NCBI RefSeq assembly: GCF_000498355.1
Contig: NZ_AVSV01000017.1
Coordinates: 1-64,000, forward strand
Direction: 5' to 3'
Source of the DNA: Clostridium sp. Ade.TY
Lineage (GTDB): Bacteria > Bacillota > Clostridia > Clostridiales > Clostridiaceae
DNA length: 64,000 nucleotides
Numbering within the stretch: the first letter of the stretch is position 1; the number at the start of each line of letters is the position of its first letter. Below the pieces are notes generated by a model, which searched no databases, was not told the DNA's origin, and worked only from the letters and a program-made list of their open reading frames with translations. A program made the translations under genes and the position numbers. Below are positions 36,948 to 46,393 of the stretch, in pieces.

Positions 36948-38378
36948 CTAACTTTCTTTTATATACTCTCTTGGACTAAACCCTGTATATTTTTTAAAAT
37001 TTAGAGAAAAACTCCTATAATCTATATATCCTACTTCCTTTGATACTTCTTTTATTGTTTTACCTTCTTTTAAAAATTCTATAGCCTTTTCCATTCTTAT
37101 TTTAGTAAGATATTCATTAAATCCTACTCCAACAGTACTTTTAAATCTTCTGCTCAAATATGATTCATTTAAATATAATTGTTTAGCCACATCCTTTAAC
37201 TTTAAATTATTCATATAATTATTCTTTATAATATCTATAGATTTATCAATACTTCCATCTTCCCTAATCCAATCAGCTTCCTTCTTAAATTCAATATATT
37301 TTTCTACTTCTATTAATACAATATCTTTTAAATAATCTATTGTTAACCCTATTTCTTTAATTTCAATATTTTTTTCTTTATTTTTAAAATTATCAATACT
37401 TCCTCTTAATTTTAATAAAATATCAAAAGTTATACTTATACATATCTCTTTATCAATTTTATTGTTCTTTAAAAATTTAAATAACTCTTCAATACTCGTC
37501 ATTATAATCAAATTACTCTTACTACCTAATGCTATATAAACTTTATCTAATTTATCTCTTATTTCTTTTTCTGATACTTCAATGTTAACTTTACTTCCTG
37601 TAATTATATTTCCATATCCTAAACAAAAAGTTTCTTCCATTAAATTTTTGCCTTCAATATAACAATTAATTATATTGCTTAATTTATATTGTTTAGTTAT
37701 TGCAATAGATACCTTCTCTTTTGGTATAATATCCAATAAATATTCAATTGTATTTATTTTTCCTTCTATAACTAATACAATTCTATAATTATGTGGTTTT
37801 AATATATAATATTTATTGTTTATTTTTAAATTGCTATATATAGTATCTATTAAATTTTGTATTTCATCATCATCTCTTTTATCAATATCTATAAATATCA
37901 TTGATACAAAATCATTTTTAAAATAATGATATATATCATTTAAATCAGTTTCACCTCTAACAATATCAAGTAATTTTCTATCTGCTTTAACAACATTATT
38001 AAATATTTCAAGATTATTTATAGATTTCTTTATAGCACAAATTAATTCTTCTTCATCTAATGGCTTAAGAATAAAATCTATAACATTTAATTTTATAGCT
38101 TTTACTGCATATTTAAAATCATCATATCCAGTTATTACTATTCCTTGAGATTTTGGTAACTTATCCTTTAGTATGTCTAATAATTCAAGCCCATCTATAC
38201 AAGGCATATTTATATCAGTAATAATAATATCTGGCTTTTCCCTCATGGCAATATCTATAGCTTCTTTAGATTCTGTTGTTGATCCACAAACAATACATCC
38301 TATCTCCTTCCAAGGAATAAAAGATTCCATTCCCCTTAATGAATATATTTCATCATCAACTAAAAGAACTTTCTTCAT
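36948..38378 (-). CDS. AraC-type response regulator (YesN-like)
   Basis: The 476-residue protein has a receiver domain (about 1-120) with phosphoacceptor D55 in DIIITDINMP, the acidic pair DD at 8-9, and the Lys of ILKPLDEEE. A long central region (about 130-370) has no recognised motif. The C-terminal AraC helix-turn-helix pair (about 375-476) includes LYLNESYLSRRFKSTVG and GYIDYRSFSLNFKKYTGFSP. Its start overlaps the end of the kinase gene by 23 nt, so the two are coupled. The likely target is the ABC importer encoded just upstream on the same strand. Confidence 0.93.
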   Translation of the reverse strand: MKKVLLVDDEIYSLRGMESFIPWKEIGCIVCGSTTESKEAIDIAMREKPDIIITDINMPCIDGLELLDILKDKLPKSQGIVITGYDDFKYAVKAIKLNVIDFILKPLDEEELICAIKKSINNLEIFNNVVKADRKLLDIVRGETDLNDIYHYFKNDFVSMIFIDIDKRDDDEIQNLIDTIYSNLKINNKYYILKPHNYRIVLVIEGKINTIEYLLDIIPKEKVSIAITKQYKLSNIINCYIEGKNLMEETFCLGYGNIITGSKVNIEVSEKEIRDKLDKVYIALGSKSNLIIMTSIEELFKFLKNNKIDKEICISITFDILLKLRGSIDNFKNKEKNIEIKEIGLTIDYLKDIVLIEVEKYIEFKKEADWIREDGSIDKSIDIIKNNYMNNLKLKDVAKQLYLNESYLSRRFKSTVGVGFNEYLTKIRMEKAIEFLKEGKTIKEVSKEVGYIDYRSFSLNFKKYTGFSPREYIKES

Positions 38379-40062
38379 TCGCTGCCTCCCTTAACGGTAT
38401 TTTTATAACAAATACAGTTAACTCTCCCTCTTTTTCATAACTTATACCATATTTTTCTCCATACTGTATTTTTATTCTAGTATCTACATTATCAATACCT
38501 ACACCTTCCCCAGTATGTTTACTATTTCCAAGTCCAACACCATTATCTTTAATTTTAAATACTATATCTTTTCCTTCTATTTCCCCATTAATAATCAATT
38601 TCCATTTTCCTGATTTATTAGAAAGTCCGTGAACTATAGCATTTTCTACTATTGGCTGAAGTGTCAATCTTACCATTTTATATTTTTTAATTTCTTCATT
38701 AATTAAATACTCAATATTAAGTCTATCTTCATACCTAATCTTCTGTATATATAAATAATTATCTATAGCTTTAAGTTCCTCCCCTATAAGAACTTCTTCC
38801 TCCCCATTTCTACATAAATATCTAAAAAGTCTTGATAAAGCATTTATCATCTTTATAACTTTATCTTTTTCATCTAATTTAACCATCCAATTAATAGTTC
38901 CTAGTGCATTGTATAAAAAATGAGGATTAATTTGAGCTTTTAGCGCATTAAATTTAGCTTGATTTATTAATATTTTTTTATTATAGTCCTCTTCTATAAG
39001 TCTATTTATTTCTTGTATCATTGAATTAAATTTATTACAAAGCTCTCCAATTTCATCATTACCACTATATTTAACCTTTATATTACGATTTCCAGATTCA
39101 ATCTTTTTAATAACCTCACTCATTTCATGTACTGGGTCTGAAATTTTTCTACTAAGATTATAAATAACTATAATTCCTAATATAATTACTATTATTATTA
39201 AAATAAAAAATACTTTTATATTATTTAATAATTCATAATATAAATCTTTTTTAGGGATAGTAGATATAACATTAAATTTTTTTCTATTTTTACTTGAATA
39301 ATAAATTATATCTTTTTTATTAACGACTTTATTTAAATTCTTTCCTACATTCTCTATATGATTTCTATCCACGATTATCTTGTTATTAATATCCGTAACA
39401 TATACATTGCTATCTTTAAAAAATGTTACATCATCAATATATTGATTAAAATATTTTTCTAAAATTTCAATAACTATGTATCCTATTATTTTTTTGTCAT
39501 TATCAACTATAGCCTTACCCAAAACTAAAACTACATCTTGATCTAATTCACTATCAAATTTCCTATAAATTTTTTGATGAACTCTATTTTCCTCATCGTC
39601 TAAAACCTTATAAAAATCAAAATAAACATCTTTATATATAGGCTTATAGTAACTAGTTGAAGAATATCTACTAATTTTATTTTTATCTATAATATGTATA
39701 GGCATCTTCATTGGCATTGTTGAAATTAAAGTTGATGTTATATTATATAGTTTCTGTGTATCTTTAAATCCTTCTTCTTCATTTCCTTTATTACACTTTT
39801 TAACTATATCTATTATTTCTTTATTAGAAGCTATAAAATCTACCATATTACTGAATCCAGTCATTGAATTTGTTATATTTTCAGAACTATTTTTAATACT
39901 TGATAAAGTAAATTTTTCAACTTCTTCTTTTGTTGAATTATATGTATAAATCAAATTATAAATCCCGAATATTAAAAATGGGCATATAGCAACTATTATA
40001 AATGCAATTGTAATTCTATCTTTAAATGTTTGATAACGTTTAACCATAATTTGATTATACAT
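38356..40062 (-). CDS. Sensor histidine kinase (YesM-like)
   Basis: The 568-residue protein has an N-terminal helix, an extracytoplasmic Cache-like sensor (about 40-275), a second helix, a HAMP domain, the His_kinase block with phosphoacceptor His in INPHFLYNALGTINW, and an ATPase domain with DNGVGLGN and GEGVGIDNV. No strong ribosome site precedes the ATG at 40062; a TATAAT lies only 1 nt downstream of that codon's start, so the next ATG (codon 6) or another start is possible. It is paired with the AraC-type regulator. Confidence 0.92.
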   Translation of the reverse strand: MYNQIMVKRYQTFKDRITIAFIIVAICPFLIFGIYNLIYTYNSTKEEVEKFTLSSIKNSSENITNSMTGFSNMVDFIASNKEIIDIVKKCNKGNEEEGFKDTQKLYNITSTLISTMPMKMPIHIIDKNKISRYSSTSYYKPIYKDVYFDFYKVLDDEENRVHQKIYRKFDSELDQDVVLVLGKAIVDNDKKIIGYIVIEILEKYFNQYIDDVTFFKDSNVYVTDINNKIIVDRNHIENVGKNLNKVVNKKDIIYYSSKNRKKFNVISTIPKKDLYYELLNNIKVFFILIIIVIILGIIVIYNLSRKISDPVHEMSEVIKKIESGNRNIKVKYSGNDEIGELCNKFNSMIQEINRLIEEDYNKKILINQAKFNALKAQINPHFLYNALGTINWMVKLDEKDKVIKMINALSRLFRYLCRNGEEEVLIGEELKAIDNYLYIQKIRYEDRLNIEYLINEEIKKYKMVRLTLQPIVENAIVHGLSNKSGKWKLIINGEIEGKDIVFKIKDNGVGLGNSKHTGEGVGIDNVDTRIKIQYGEKYGISYEKEGELTVFVIKIPLREAANEESSFS

Positions 40063-40167
40063 AGAAAATTGTAATTTTTACTTTTTTATAAACTTAATTT
40101 ACATATTATTAATATTGTGAATGTATAAAACAACTATTATTTCTTTTAAATTTTATATTTTGCTATA

Positions 40168-40204
40168 CAAAAAAGATGTTACAAATTAACTTTATAACAT
40201 CTTT
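40168..40204 (-). terminator. Terminator of mgtC
   Basis: The stem AAAGATGTTA / TAACATCTTT is followed on the minus strand by TTTTGTATAG. The stem begins within the mgtC stop codon. Confidence 0.82.
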
Positions 40205-40913
40205 AATCTTCTATTATCTCAATACTAAAAATAGTATTACTTCTAGATAGTCTACTTATTAAATTACTTATTTTTATACTCCTTGGAATTTCAATTGTAT
40301 ATAAACAACTATCAATATAATCATTTTCTTCATCATTATCTTTAATGTAAAACTCTATATTTTTTATTTTTATTCCTTTTCTCATTAAGTAATCGTCTAT
40401 ATATTCTAACGCTTCTTTTTTATCATCATATGAAACTTGAAGTTTTACAAGATTTGGTTGAATTATAAATTTATTTTGGAACTTTTTTAATGCTCCAAGC
40501 ACTAATACTATACATACTCCTGAAAGTATCGCTATTACATAATATCCCATACCTATAGCTAGTCCTACACATGCAACTACCCAAATTGATGCAGCAGTTG
40601 TAAGACCCTTTATAGAACCTCTATCATGTAATATAGTTCCTGCACCTAAAAATCCAACTCCAGTTATTACTTGAGCTCCTAGCCTTGCATAATCAACCTT
40701 TATAACATTACTTAGTTCAGGATGTAATAATATATTATTCATTGCTGTTTCAGCCATATGAGATTGTATTAATGAAACTACAGTAGCTCCTACACAAACT
40801 AATATATGTGTCCTAAAGCCAGCAGGCCTATTTTTAAATTCTCTTTCATATCCTATAGCTCCACCTATTAAAACAGCTAAAAATAATCTAATTAAAATAT
40901 CACTTATAGACAT
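40203..40913 (-). CDS. mgtC: MgtC/SapB family membrane protein
   Basis: The 236-residue protein has about five helices in the N-terminal 130 residues with IGGAIGYEREFKNRPAGFRTH and the family segment GVGFLGAGTILHDRG. A soluble ACT-like C-terminal domain (about 150-236) follows. Family members affect magnesium homeostasis or ATP synthase; the role here is not deducible. GAGGAAAAG precedes the ATG. Confidence 0.92.
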   Translation of the reverse strand: MSISDILIRLFLAVLIGGAIGYEREFKNRPAGFRTHILVCVGATVVSLIQSHMAETAMNNILLHPELSNVIKVDYARLGAQVITGVGFLGAGTILHDRGSIKGLTTAASIWVVACVGLAIGMGYYVIAILSGVCIVLVLGALKKFQNKFIIQPNLVKLQVSYDDKKEALEYIDDYLMRKGIKIKNIEFYIKDNDEENDYIDSCLYTIEIPRSIKISNLISRLSRSNTIFSIEIIED

Positions 40914-40991
40914 TCTTTTCCTCCTCTCCCCACATTATATATACTCTATTTCTATATAATATTTAAGGTTAAGTAAAAGGAAAAACTAATT

Positions 40992-42065
40992 TTAAACAAT
41001 ATGAAGAACTTCTGGATTAAAGTTAAGTTTAACTATATCTCCTTCTTCAAAACTTTCTTTTTCTTTAGGATTAGTTACTTCTATACATATATTTTCACCA
41101 TCAACTTCTACTATATAATCTTGATATGATCCCATAAATGTTGAAGATATAACTTTACCTTTAAGTATTCCTTCTCTTCCAATATCTATTGCCTCTGGTC
41201 TTAAAACTATACTGACTTCATCAGAAACCTTTTTATCTCCACTATAATTAAGTTTAAATTTATCATTACCAACTTGGACAATAGCCTTTCCATCTTCTAT
41301 TTTTTCAATTTTTGATTTTATAAAGTTTACATTTCCTATAAATTGTGCAACAAACTTATTGCTTGGCTTCCCATATATTTCTTCTGGAGTTCCAACTTGT
41401 TCTATAATTCCATCTTTCATAATTATAATTCTATCTGAAAGACTCATAGCTTCTGACTGATCATGAGTTACATATATAGCAGTTATTCCTGTTTTCTTTT
41501 GAATCTTTCTTATTTCAGTTCTCATATAAACTCTAAGCTTTGCATCTAAATTTGATAAAGGTTCATCAAAAAGCAAGACTCCAGGTTCCATAACTAATGC
41601 CCTTGCAAGTGCAACTCTTTGTTGTTGACCTCCTGAAAGCTGATTTGGACTTCTATTTTCCATTCCTTTAAGTCCAACAAGATCTATTATGTTATTTACT
41701 TTCTTATTGATTTCTTCTTTATTCATTTTTTTAAGTTTTAATCCATATGCAATATTATCAAATATATTTAAATGTGGAAAAAGCGCATAACTTTGGAACA
41801 CCATAGCTGTATCTCTTTTATCTGGAGTTAAATCATTTATTAAATCTCCTCCAAGATAAATTTCTCCAGAAGTTGGTATCTCAAATCCAGCAACCATTCT
41901 TAGTGTAGTTGTTTTTCCACAACCTGATGGGCCTAAAAGAGTTACAAACTCTCCTGCTTTTATATCTACTGATATATTGTCAACAGCCTTAAATTCTGAA
42001 TTTTTATTATGACTTAAATATATTTTAGTTAAATTTTTTATATTTACACCTTTGCTTCTTTCCAT
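40992..42065 (-). CDS. ABC importer ATP-binding protein (AfuC/PotA type)
   Basis: The 357-residue protein has Walker A GPSGCGKTT, signature LSGGQQQRVALARAL, Walker B LLFDEPLSNLDA, and a C-terminal TOBE-type regulatory domain (about 280-357). It is the third gene of a binding protein-permease-ATPase operon. This class serves ferric iron, sugar phosphates, polyamines or phosphonates; context here favours a sugar phosphate (inference). Confidence 0.93.
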   Translation of the reverse strand: MERSKGVNIKNLTKIYLSHNKNSEFKAVDNISVDIKAGEFVTLLGPSGCGKTTTLRMVAGFEIPTSGEIYLGGDLINDLTPDKRDTAMVFQSYALFPHLNIFDNIAYGLKLKKMNKEEINKKVNNIIDLVGLKGMENRSPNQLSGGQQQRVALARALVMEPGVLLFDEPLSNLDAKLRVYMRTEIRKIQKKTGITAIYVTHDQSEAMSLSDRIIIMKDGIIEQVGTPEEIYGKPSNKFVAQFIGNVNFIKSKIEKIEDGKAIVQVGNDKFKLNYSGDKKVSDEVSIVLRPEAIDIGREGILKGKVISSTFMGSYQDYIVEVDGENICIEVTNPKEKESFEEGDIVKLNFNPEVLHIV

Positions 42066-42087
42066 AATTACTACATCTCCTTATTTT

Positions 42088-43788
42088 CTATATAACGCTA
42101 TCGCTTGATTTACTTACACCCATTTTACTTAATCCAAGATACATAAGTGCTATAGCTATATAAACTATTACTATTAATATTGTTGAATATGCTGATGCAA
42201 CACCAAATCTTCCTGTATCAACTTGTGAAAGTATTGATGCTGTTAATAATTGATACTTAGGTGTAACTAAGAATACTACTGCACTTACAGCTGTCATACT
42301 TCTTACAAATGTATATACTAATCCACTAAAAAATGCTGATTTAATAAGAGGAAGTGTCACAGATGTAAATACCTTTTGAGAATTAGCTCCTAAATCTTGT
42401 GCTGCTTCTTCTATAGCTGGATCTATTTGTCCAAGAGAAGTTATTCCAGCTCTTATTCCTACAGGTAAACTTCTAACTATAAAAGCAATTACTATAATTA
42501 AACCTGTTCCAGTCAAAAGTAATGGCTTTGTATTAAATGCATTTATGTATCCAAGTCCTAATACTGTTCCTGGTACTGCCATTGCTAAAAGTGATACAAA
42601 TTCAATATATCCTCTTCCTATAAATCTTTTTCTTGCAACTAAGAATGCTATAACCATTCCTATTATTCCTGTTATAGGCGTTGCCCAAAGTGATAATATT
42701 GCAGTATCTTTAACTGATTCAAAACCTAAATCAAAAACATATTTAAAATGTTCTAAAGTTAATGAGTAATCTACTCCCATTACTTTAAAGAAACCACCTA
42801 AAGGTATTAAAATATAAAATGATAATACAAATATAGTAACTAATAAACAAAATATATCTATTGGCCATACTATATGAGAATCTTCAATTACTATTCTTTC
42901 TTTTGCTGCCTTACCTGTTACTGTTACATATGATTTTCTTTCAATCCAAAACTTTTCTAATACAAATAAAAGTATTGAAAGAACTAAAAGTATAACTGCA
43001 ACTGCAGCTCCACCACTCATATCATAATTTCCTATAGCTTGCATATATATCTTAGTTGCAAGTGTTGAGAAACTTCCTCCAATAACCATAGGATTTGAGA
43101 AGTCTGCTACTACTTCAATAAATGTTAATAAAAATGCATTTGCAATTCCAGGTAACATAAGAGGTAATGTTACTGTTTTAAAAGTTACCCATCTTGATGC
43201 CCCCATGCTTCTTGAAGCTTCTTCTAAAGCTGGATCAATCTTTTTAAGTAATCCGATTAATAACAAATATGCTATTGGGAAAAATGTCATTGTTTGAACC
43301 ATAACAATTCCTTTAAATCCATAAATATTAGCATTTGTCATTCCAAATAATTGTCTAGTTATAAGTCCAAATTGACCAAATAGCATAATTGCAGATAAAG
43401 CCAATACAAAAGGCGGTGATATTATTGGTAATATTGACACCAATTTAAATAATTTTTTAAAATGTGATCTTATATATGCATCTGCATATGCAAAAATAAA
43501 TCCAATTACAGTTGATAATACCCCAACAGTAACCCCAAGCTTTATAGTATTCCAAAATGTAGTTCTAAAATCCAAATCATTTAAAACCTGTTTATATGAT
43601 GCAAAAGAAAACTCTCTACCTGCATCTATAAAACTTACCTTTAAAACTGAATATAAAGGATATAATATAAATATTGATAATGAAATTATAAGAAATATTA
43701 TTGTAGTTAACAGTATTGGATCCCTCCAAATTTTTTTCATATCTCTTAATTCATGTTTTAATTTTAACTTTCTAGTACATATTGACAT
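42088..43788 (-). CDS. ABC importer permease, fused two-domain type (AfuB/FbpB)
   Basis: The 566-residue protein has about 12 helices and two copies of the binding-protein-dependent permease loop: EEASRSMGASRWVTFKTVTLPL and EEAAQDLGANSQKVFTSVTLPL (each read as EEA-n4-GA-n10-LPL). This duplication is typical of FbpB/AfuB. GGAG precedes the start by 9 nt. It lies between the binding-protein gene and the ATPase gene. Confidence 0.93.
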   Translation of the reverse strand: MSICTRKLKLKHELRDMKKIWRDPILLTTIIFLIISLSIFILYPLYSVLKVSFIDAGREFSFASYKQVLNDLDFRTTFWNTIKLGVTVGVLSTVIGFIFAYADAYIRSHFKKLFKLVSILPIISPPFVLALSAIMLFGQFGLITRQLFGMTNANIYGFKGIVMVQTMTFFPIAYLLLIGLLKKIDPALEEASRSMGASRWVTFKTVTLPLMLPGIANAFLLTFIEVVADFSNPMVIGGSFSTLATKIYMQAIGNYDMSGGAAVAVILLVLSILLFVLEKFWIERKSYVTVTGKAAKERIVIEDSHIVWPIDIFCLLVTIFVLSFYILIPLGGFFKVMGVDYSLTLEHFKYVFDLGFESVKDTAILSLWATPITGIIGMVIAFLVARKRFIGRGYIEFVSLLAMAVPGTVLGLGYINAFNTKPLLLTGTGLIIVIAFIVRSLPVGIRAGITSLGQIDPAIEEAAQDLGANSQKVFTSVTLPLIKSAFFSGLVYTFVRSMTAVSAVVFLVTPKYQLLTASILSQVDTGRFGVASAYSTILIVIVYIAIALMYLGLSKMGVSKSSDSVI

Positions 43789-43833
43789 GATTATTTTCTC
43801 CTTTCAGAGTATAAAATTAAGTAAATTTAAATA

Positions 43834-43865
43834 GGACAACATACTAGTTTTATCTAGCATGTGTC
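43834..43865 (-). terminator. Hairpin between binding-protein and permease genes (possible attenuator)
   Basis: The stem GGACACATGCTAG / CTAGTATGTTGTCC, with small bulges, lies 10 nt after the binding-protein stop. Its T-run is poor. It probably causes partial termination or 3' protection so the binding protein is made in excess. Confidence 0.55.
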
Positions 43866-43874
43866 CCTTAAAAA

Positions 43875-44906
43875 TTATTTTTTAATTGCTTTGTTCCACT
43901 CTTCTACTAGCTTACTTCTATTGCTACCTGCCCATTCTAAATTGTAATTTATAAGTTTAGTATCTTTTATTTCTGCTGCTTGACTTGGAGTATTTGCAGC
44001 TGGATTAGTTAAGAATTGATATGAACCAACACTTTGTCCAATTTCTTCACCTTTTTTAGATAAAACAAAATCTACAAACTTTTTAGCTCCCTCTTGATTT
44101 GGAGCACCCTTTAATATACCAACTGCACCAACTTCATATCCAGTACCTTCACTAGGTGCTGTTAAAACTAAATCTTTCATACCTTCTTCTCTATACTTAA
44201 TTGCATCATGTAAAAATGATATACCAACCATTACTTCTCCTTGTCCTGCCATTCTAGCTGGAGCAGTTCCTGATTTTTCATATGACTTAATATTTTTATT
44301 TAATTTAGCCATATATTCCATTCCTTTTTTCTCTCCCATAAGTTGAACAATTGTAGCAAGCATTGTATATGCTGTTCCTGATGAACCTGGATTAGCCATA
44401 GAAACTTGTCCTTTAAATTCTGGTTTTATTAAATCTTCCCAACTCTTTGGAGCTTTTATTCCCTTTTCTTTTAATAATTTAGAGTTTGAAGCAAATCCTA
44501 AATACCCAACATAAATTCCAGTCCATAATCCTTTTGGATCTTTATATTTTTCTGGTATTTCTTTTGCTTCTGGTGAATTATAAGCTTCTAATAATCCTTC
44601 ATCTCCAGCTTGAACAAATGCGTCTGCTGGACCTCCAAACCAAACTGAAGCTTTAGGGTTATCTTTTTCCGCTCTTATTCTTCCAAGTATTTCACCAGAT
44701 GACATTCTTACTGCTTGTGCATCAATTCCAGTTTCCTTCTTAAATTCTTCAACAGCCTTTACCATGTGATCTTCCATAAGTCCACAGTAAATTGTTAAAC
44801 TTTCATTTGATGCCTTTTCCTCATTTTTACCTGAGCCGCATCCTACAAATAAACTTAAGCTCATTACCGCTGAAAGAGTTAATGCAATTAAACTTTTCTT
44901 TTTCAT
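43875..44906 (-). CDS. Extracellular solute-binding lipoprotein (AfuA/FbpA type)
   Basis: The 343-residue protein has a lipobox signal peptide ending SLSLFVGC (Cys about 23) and a periplasmic-binding fold with LTIYCGLMEDHMVKAVEEF and VWFGGPADAFVQAGDEG. It is annotated in many genomes as iron-binding. The C. rodentium AfuA homologue binds hexose phosphates, so iron should not be assumed. AGGAGG precedes the start. It is the first gene of the importer operon; the adjacent YesM/YesN pair on the same strand is the likely regulator. Confidence 0.92.
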   Translation of the reverse strand: MKKKSLIALTLSAVMSLSLFVGCGSGKNEEKASNESLTIYCGLMEDHMVKAVEEFKKETGIDAQAVRMSSGEILGRIRAEKDNPKASVWFGGPADAFVQAGDEGLLEAYNSPEAKEIPEKYKDPKGLWTGIYVGYLGFASNSKLLKEKGIKAPKSWEDLIKPEFKGQVSMANPGSSGTAYTMLATIVQLMGEKKGMEYMAKLNKNIKSYEKSGTAPARMAGQGEVMVGISFLHDAIKYREEGMKDLVLTAPSEGTGYEVGAVGILKGAPNQEGAKKFVDFVLSKKGEEIGQSVGSYQFLTNPAANTPSQAAEIKDTKLINYNLEWAGSNRSKLVEEWNKAIKK

Positions 44907-45123
44907 TATTATTTACCTCCTAAATATTTCATCTACTTTTATGTTAACGTATTCATTTTGATTGATATAAAAAAGGTAAGTTTTAATTACTTAAAAAGTA
45001 AAAATTTATTACATCTAAGAGATTATTAACCTATAAATTATATTTATTATAGTTTTTTTAAGTTAATTTTTTAAAAATACTAAACACACAAAAATCTCTT
45101 AATTTTTTATAAATCTTTTCAAC

Positions 45124-45181
45124 AAGATATATTAATGAAGTAAATAAAAACTTAAAAACTTGGAAATCAAATAAGTAAAAA
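45124..45181 (+). pseudogene. Relic of a second DUF3021 gene (3' end only)
   Basis: These 58 nt match the last 58 nt around the stop of the DUF3021 gene (36803-36860) at 49 positions, and all nine differences are transitions. In frame it reads YINEVNKNLKTWKSNK and a stop. No further homology is visible upstream, so only the tail of the gene and its terminator remain. The following hairpin would have been its terminator. Confidence 0.8.
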
Positions 45182-45212
45182 GGCTTAACTTTTTAGTTAA
45201 GCCTTTTTTAAT
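45177..45212. terminator. Bidirectional terminator
   Basis: The stem AAAGGCTTAACT / AGTTAAGCCTTT has T-runs on both strands. It now serves the minus-strand lipoprotein gene and follows the plus-strand relic. Confidence 0.88.
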
Positions 45213-45223
45213 ATATTCTAATT

Positions 45224-46267
45224 TTATAAACCTCTTATTGTACTATAAATTAAATCTGCTTCTTTATATAATTTTTTAAATTCATTATAAGCTTTGCCAT
45301 TACTTGTATCTAAAAACATAACTGGAGCATATCCCATAGCGTAATCTACTCCATTTATAGTTTTATATCTAATTGAATCAAGAGTATTATTTTTTAAGCG
45401 TCTAGCTATACAATATAATGGTTGTCTTGTATTTTTCCCATCACTTACAAATTCAAAGTTTACCCCTTTTAATTTTCCTTCATTATATTCATATACTTCA
45501 TAATGACCTTTCCAATCTCCTGGTAATTCCATTTGTATTCCTAATTCCTTATTTACATAATGTATATTACTAGTTGAGTTTTTTTCCGTATTAATAGAAT
45601 CTATTTTTTTTCTATTTTCATTTGAATTTACTATATTATTATTTTTTGCCTTTTCTTCTTTAGCCTTTTTCTCTTCCTGTTTTAATTTTTCTTCCTTCTT
45701 CTTTTGTTCTTCTAATTTCTTTTTTTCTTCTTCAATCTTTTTATTAAAAGTAATTTTTAATTTATCTAGCTTTTCTTTTTGTTCTTTTGTAGCATCTTGC
45801 ATTTTTATATTATTTATCTTATCTTTTACTTCATATAATTTATTATTGTCTAATAAATTACTAATTAAATTCAAATTATTATTTATATTTTTTATATTAT
45901 CTTCTTTTATTTTTATTTCATCTTTTAACTTTTCAATATCATCTTTAATTTTATAATTATTATATTTTGATGATATCTCTCCTATAAGTTCATTAGCCTT
46001 ACTTAAATTATTTTCTTCAAAATTCTTTTTCGCTTCTTCATAGTTATTTATTATAGCTTTTAAACTTTCAGCTTCTTTATTTTCTTTATCTAATTTTAAA
46101 ACATTATTAAAATTTTCTAATGCCTCTTTGTAATGTCTACAGTTTAAGTTATTTACACCACTTTCCATGTTTTTCTTAATTTCTTTACTATTACATCCAA
46201 ATAATAAACTTGATGCTACTACTATTAATATTATTGATGTAATTAATCCTTTGTGTTTTCTTTTCAA
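45224..46267 (-). CDS. Lipoprotein with TPR-like and coiled-coil regions
   Basis: The 347-residue protein has a signal peptide and lipobox (SSLLFGC, Cys about 25). A TPR-like helical region (about 30-100: HYKEALENFNNVLKLDKENK) is followed by a long Lys/Glu coiled coil (about 105-215) and a globular C-terminal domain (about 235-347, with LGIQMELPGDWKGHYEVYEY). It is probably anchored on the outer face of the membrane. Function unknown. Confidence 0.8.
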   Translation of the reverse strand: MKRKHKGLITSIILIVVASSLLFGCNSKEIKKNMESGVNNLNCRHYKEALENFNNVLKLDKENKEAESLKAIINNYEEAKKNFEENNLSKANELIGEISSKYNNYKIKDDIEKLKDEIKIKEDNIKNINNNLNLISNLLDNNKLYEVKDKINNIKMQDATKEQKEKLDKLKITFNKKIEEEKKKLEEQKKKEEKLKQEEKKAKEEKAKNNNIVNSNENRKKIDSINTEKNSTSNIHYVNKELGIQMELPGDWKGHYEVYEYNEGKLKGVNFEFVSDGKNTRQPLYCIARRLKNNTLDSIRYKTINGVDYAMGYAPVMFLDTSNGKAYNEFKKLYKEADLIYSTIRGL

Positions 46268-46344
46268 AAAATTTCCCCCTAATTTTTATAATATAATTAC
46301 CAAGCAATTATACCATTATTCTACATTTTTCTATATTAAATATA

Positions 46345-46373
46345 ATAAAAAAGACTTACCAACAAGTAAGTCC
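46345..46373 (-). terminator. Terminator of the nuclease gene
   Basis: The stem GGACTTAC / GTAAGTC is followed on the minus strand by TTTTTTATTATATTT. Confidence 0.8.
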
Positions 46374-46393
46374 TTTAATTATTAAATCAATAT

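Noticed and set aside
43875-44906. Firm assignment as a ferric iron-binding protein
   Set aside because: The family is mixed in ligand, and the regulatory context suggests a sugar phosphate; no Fur-type box was recognised.
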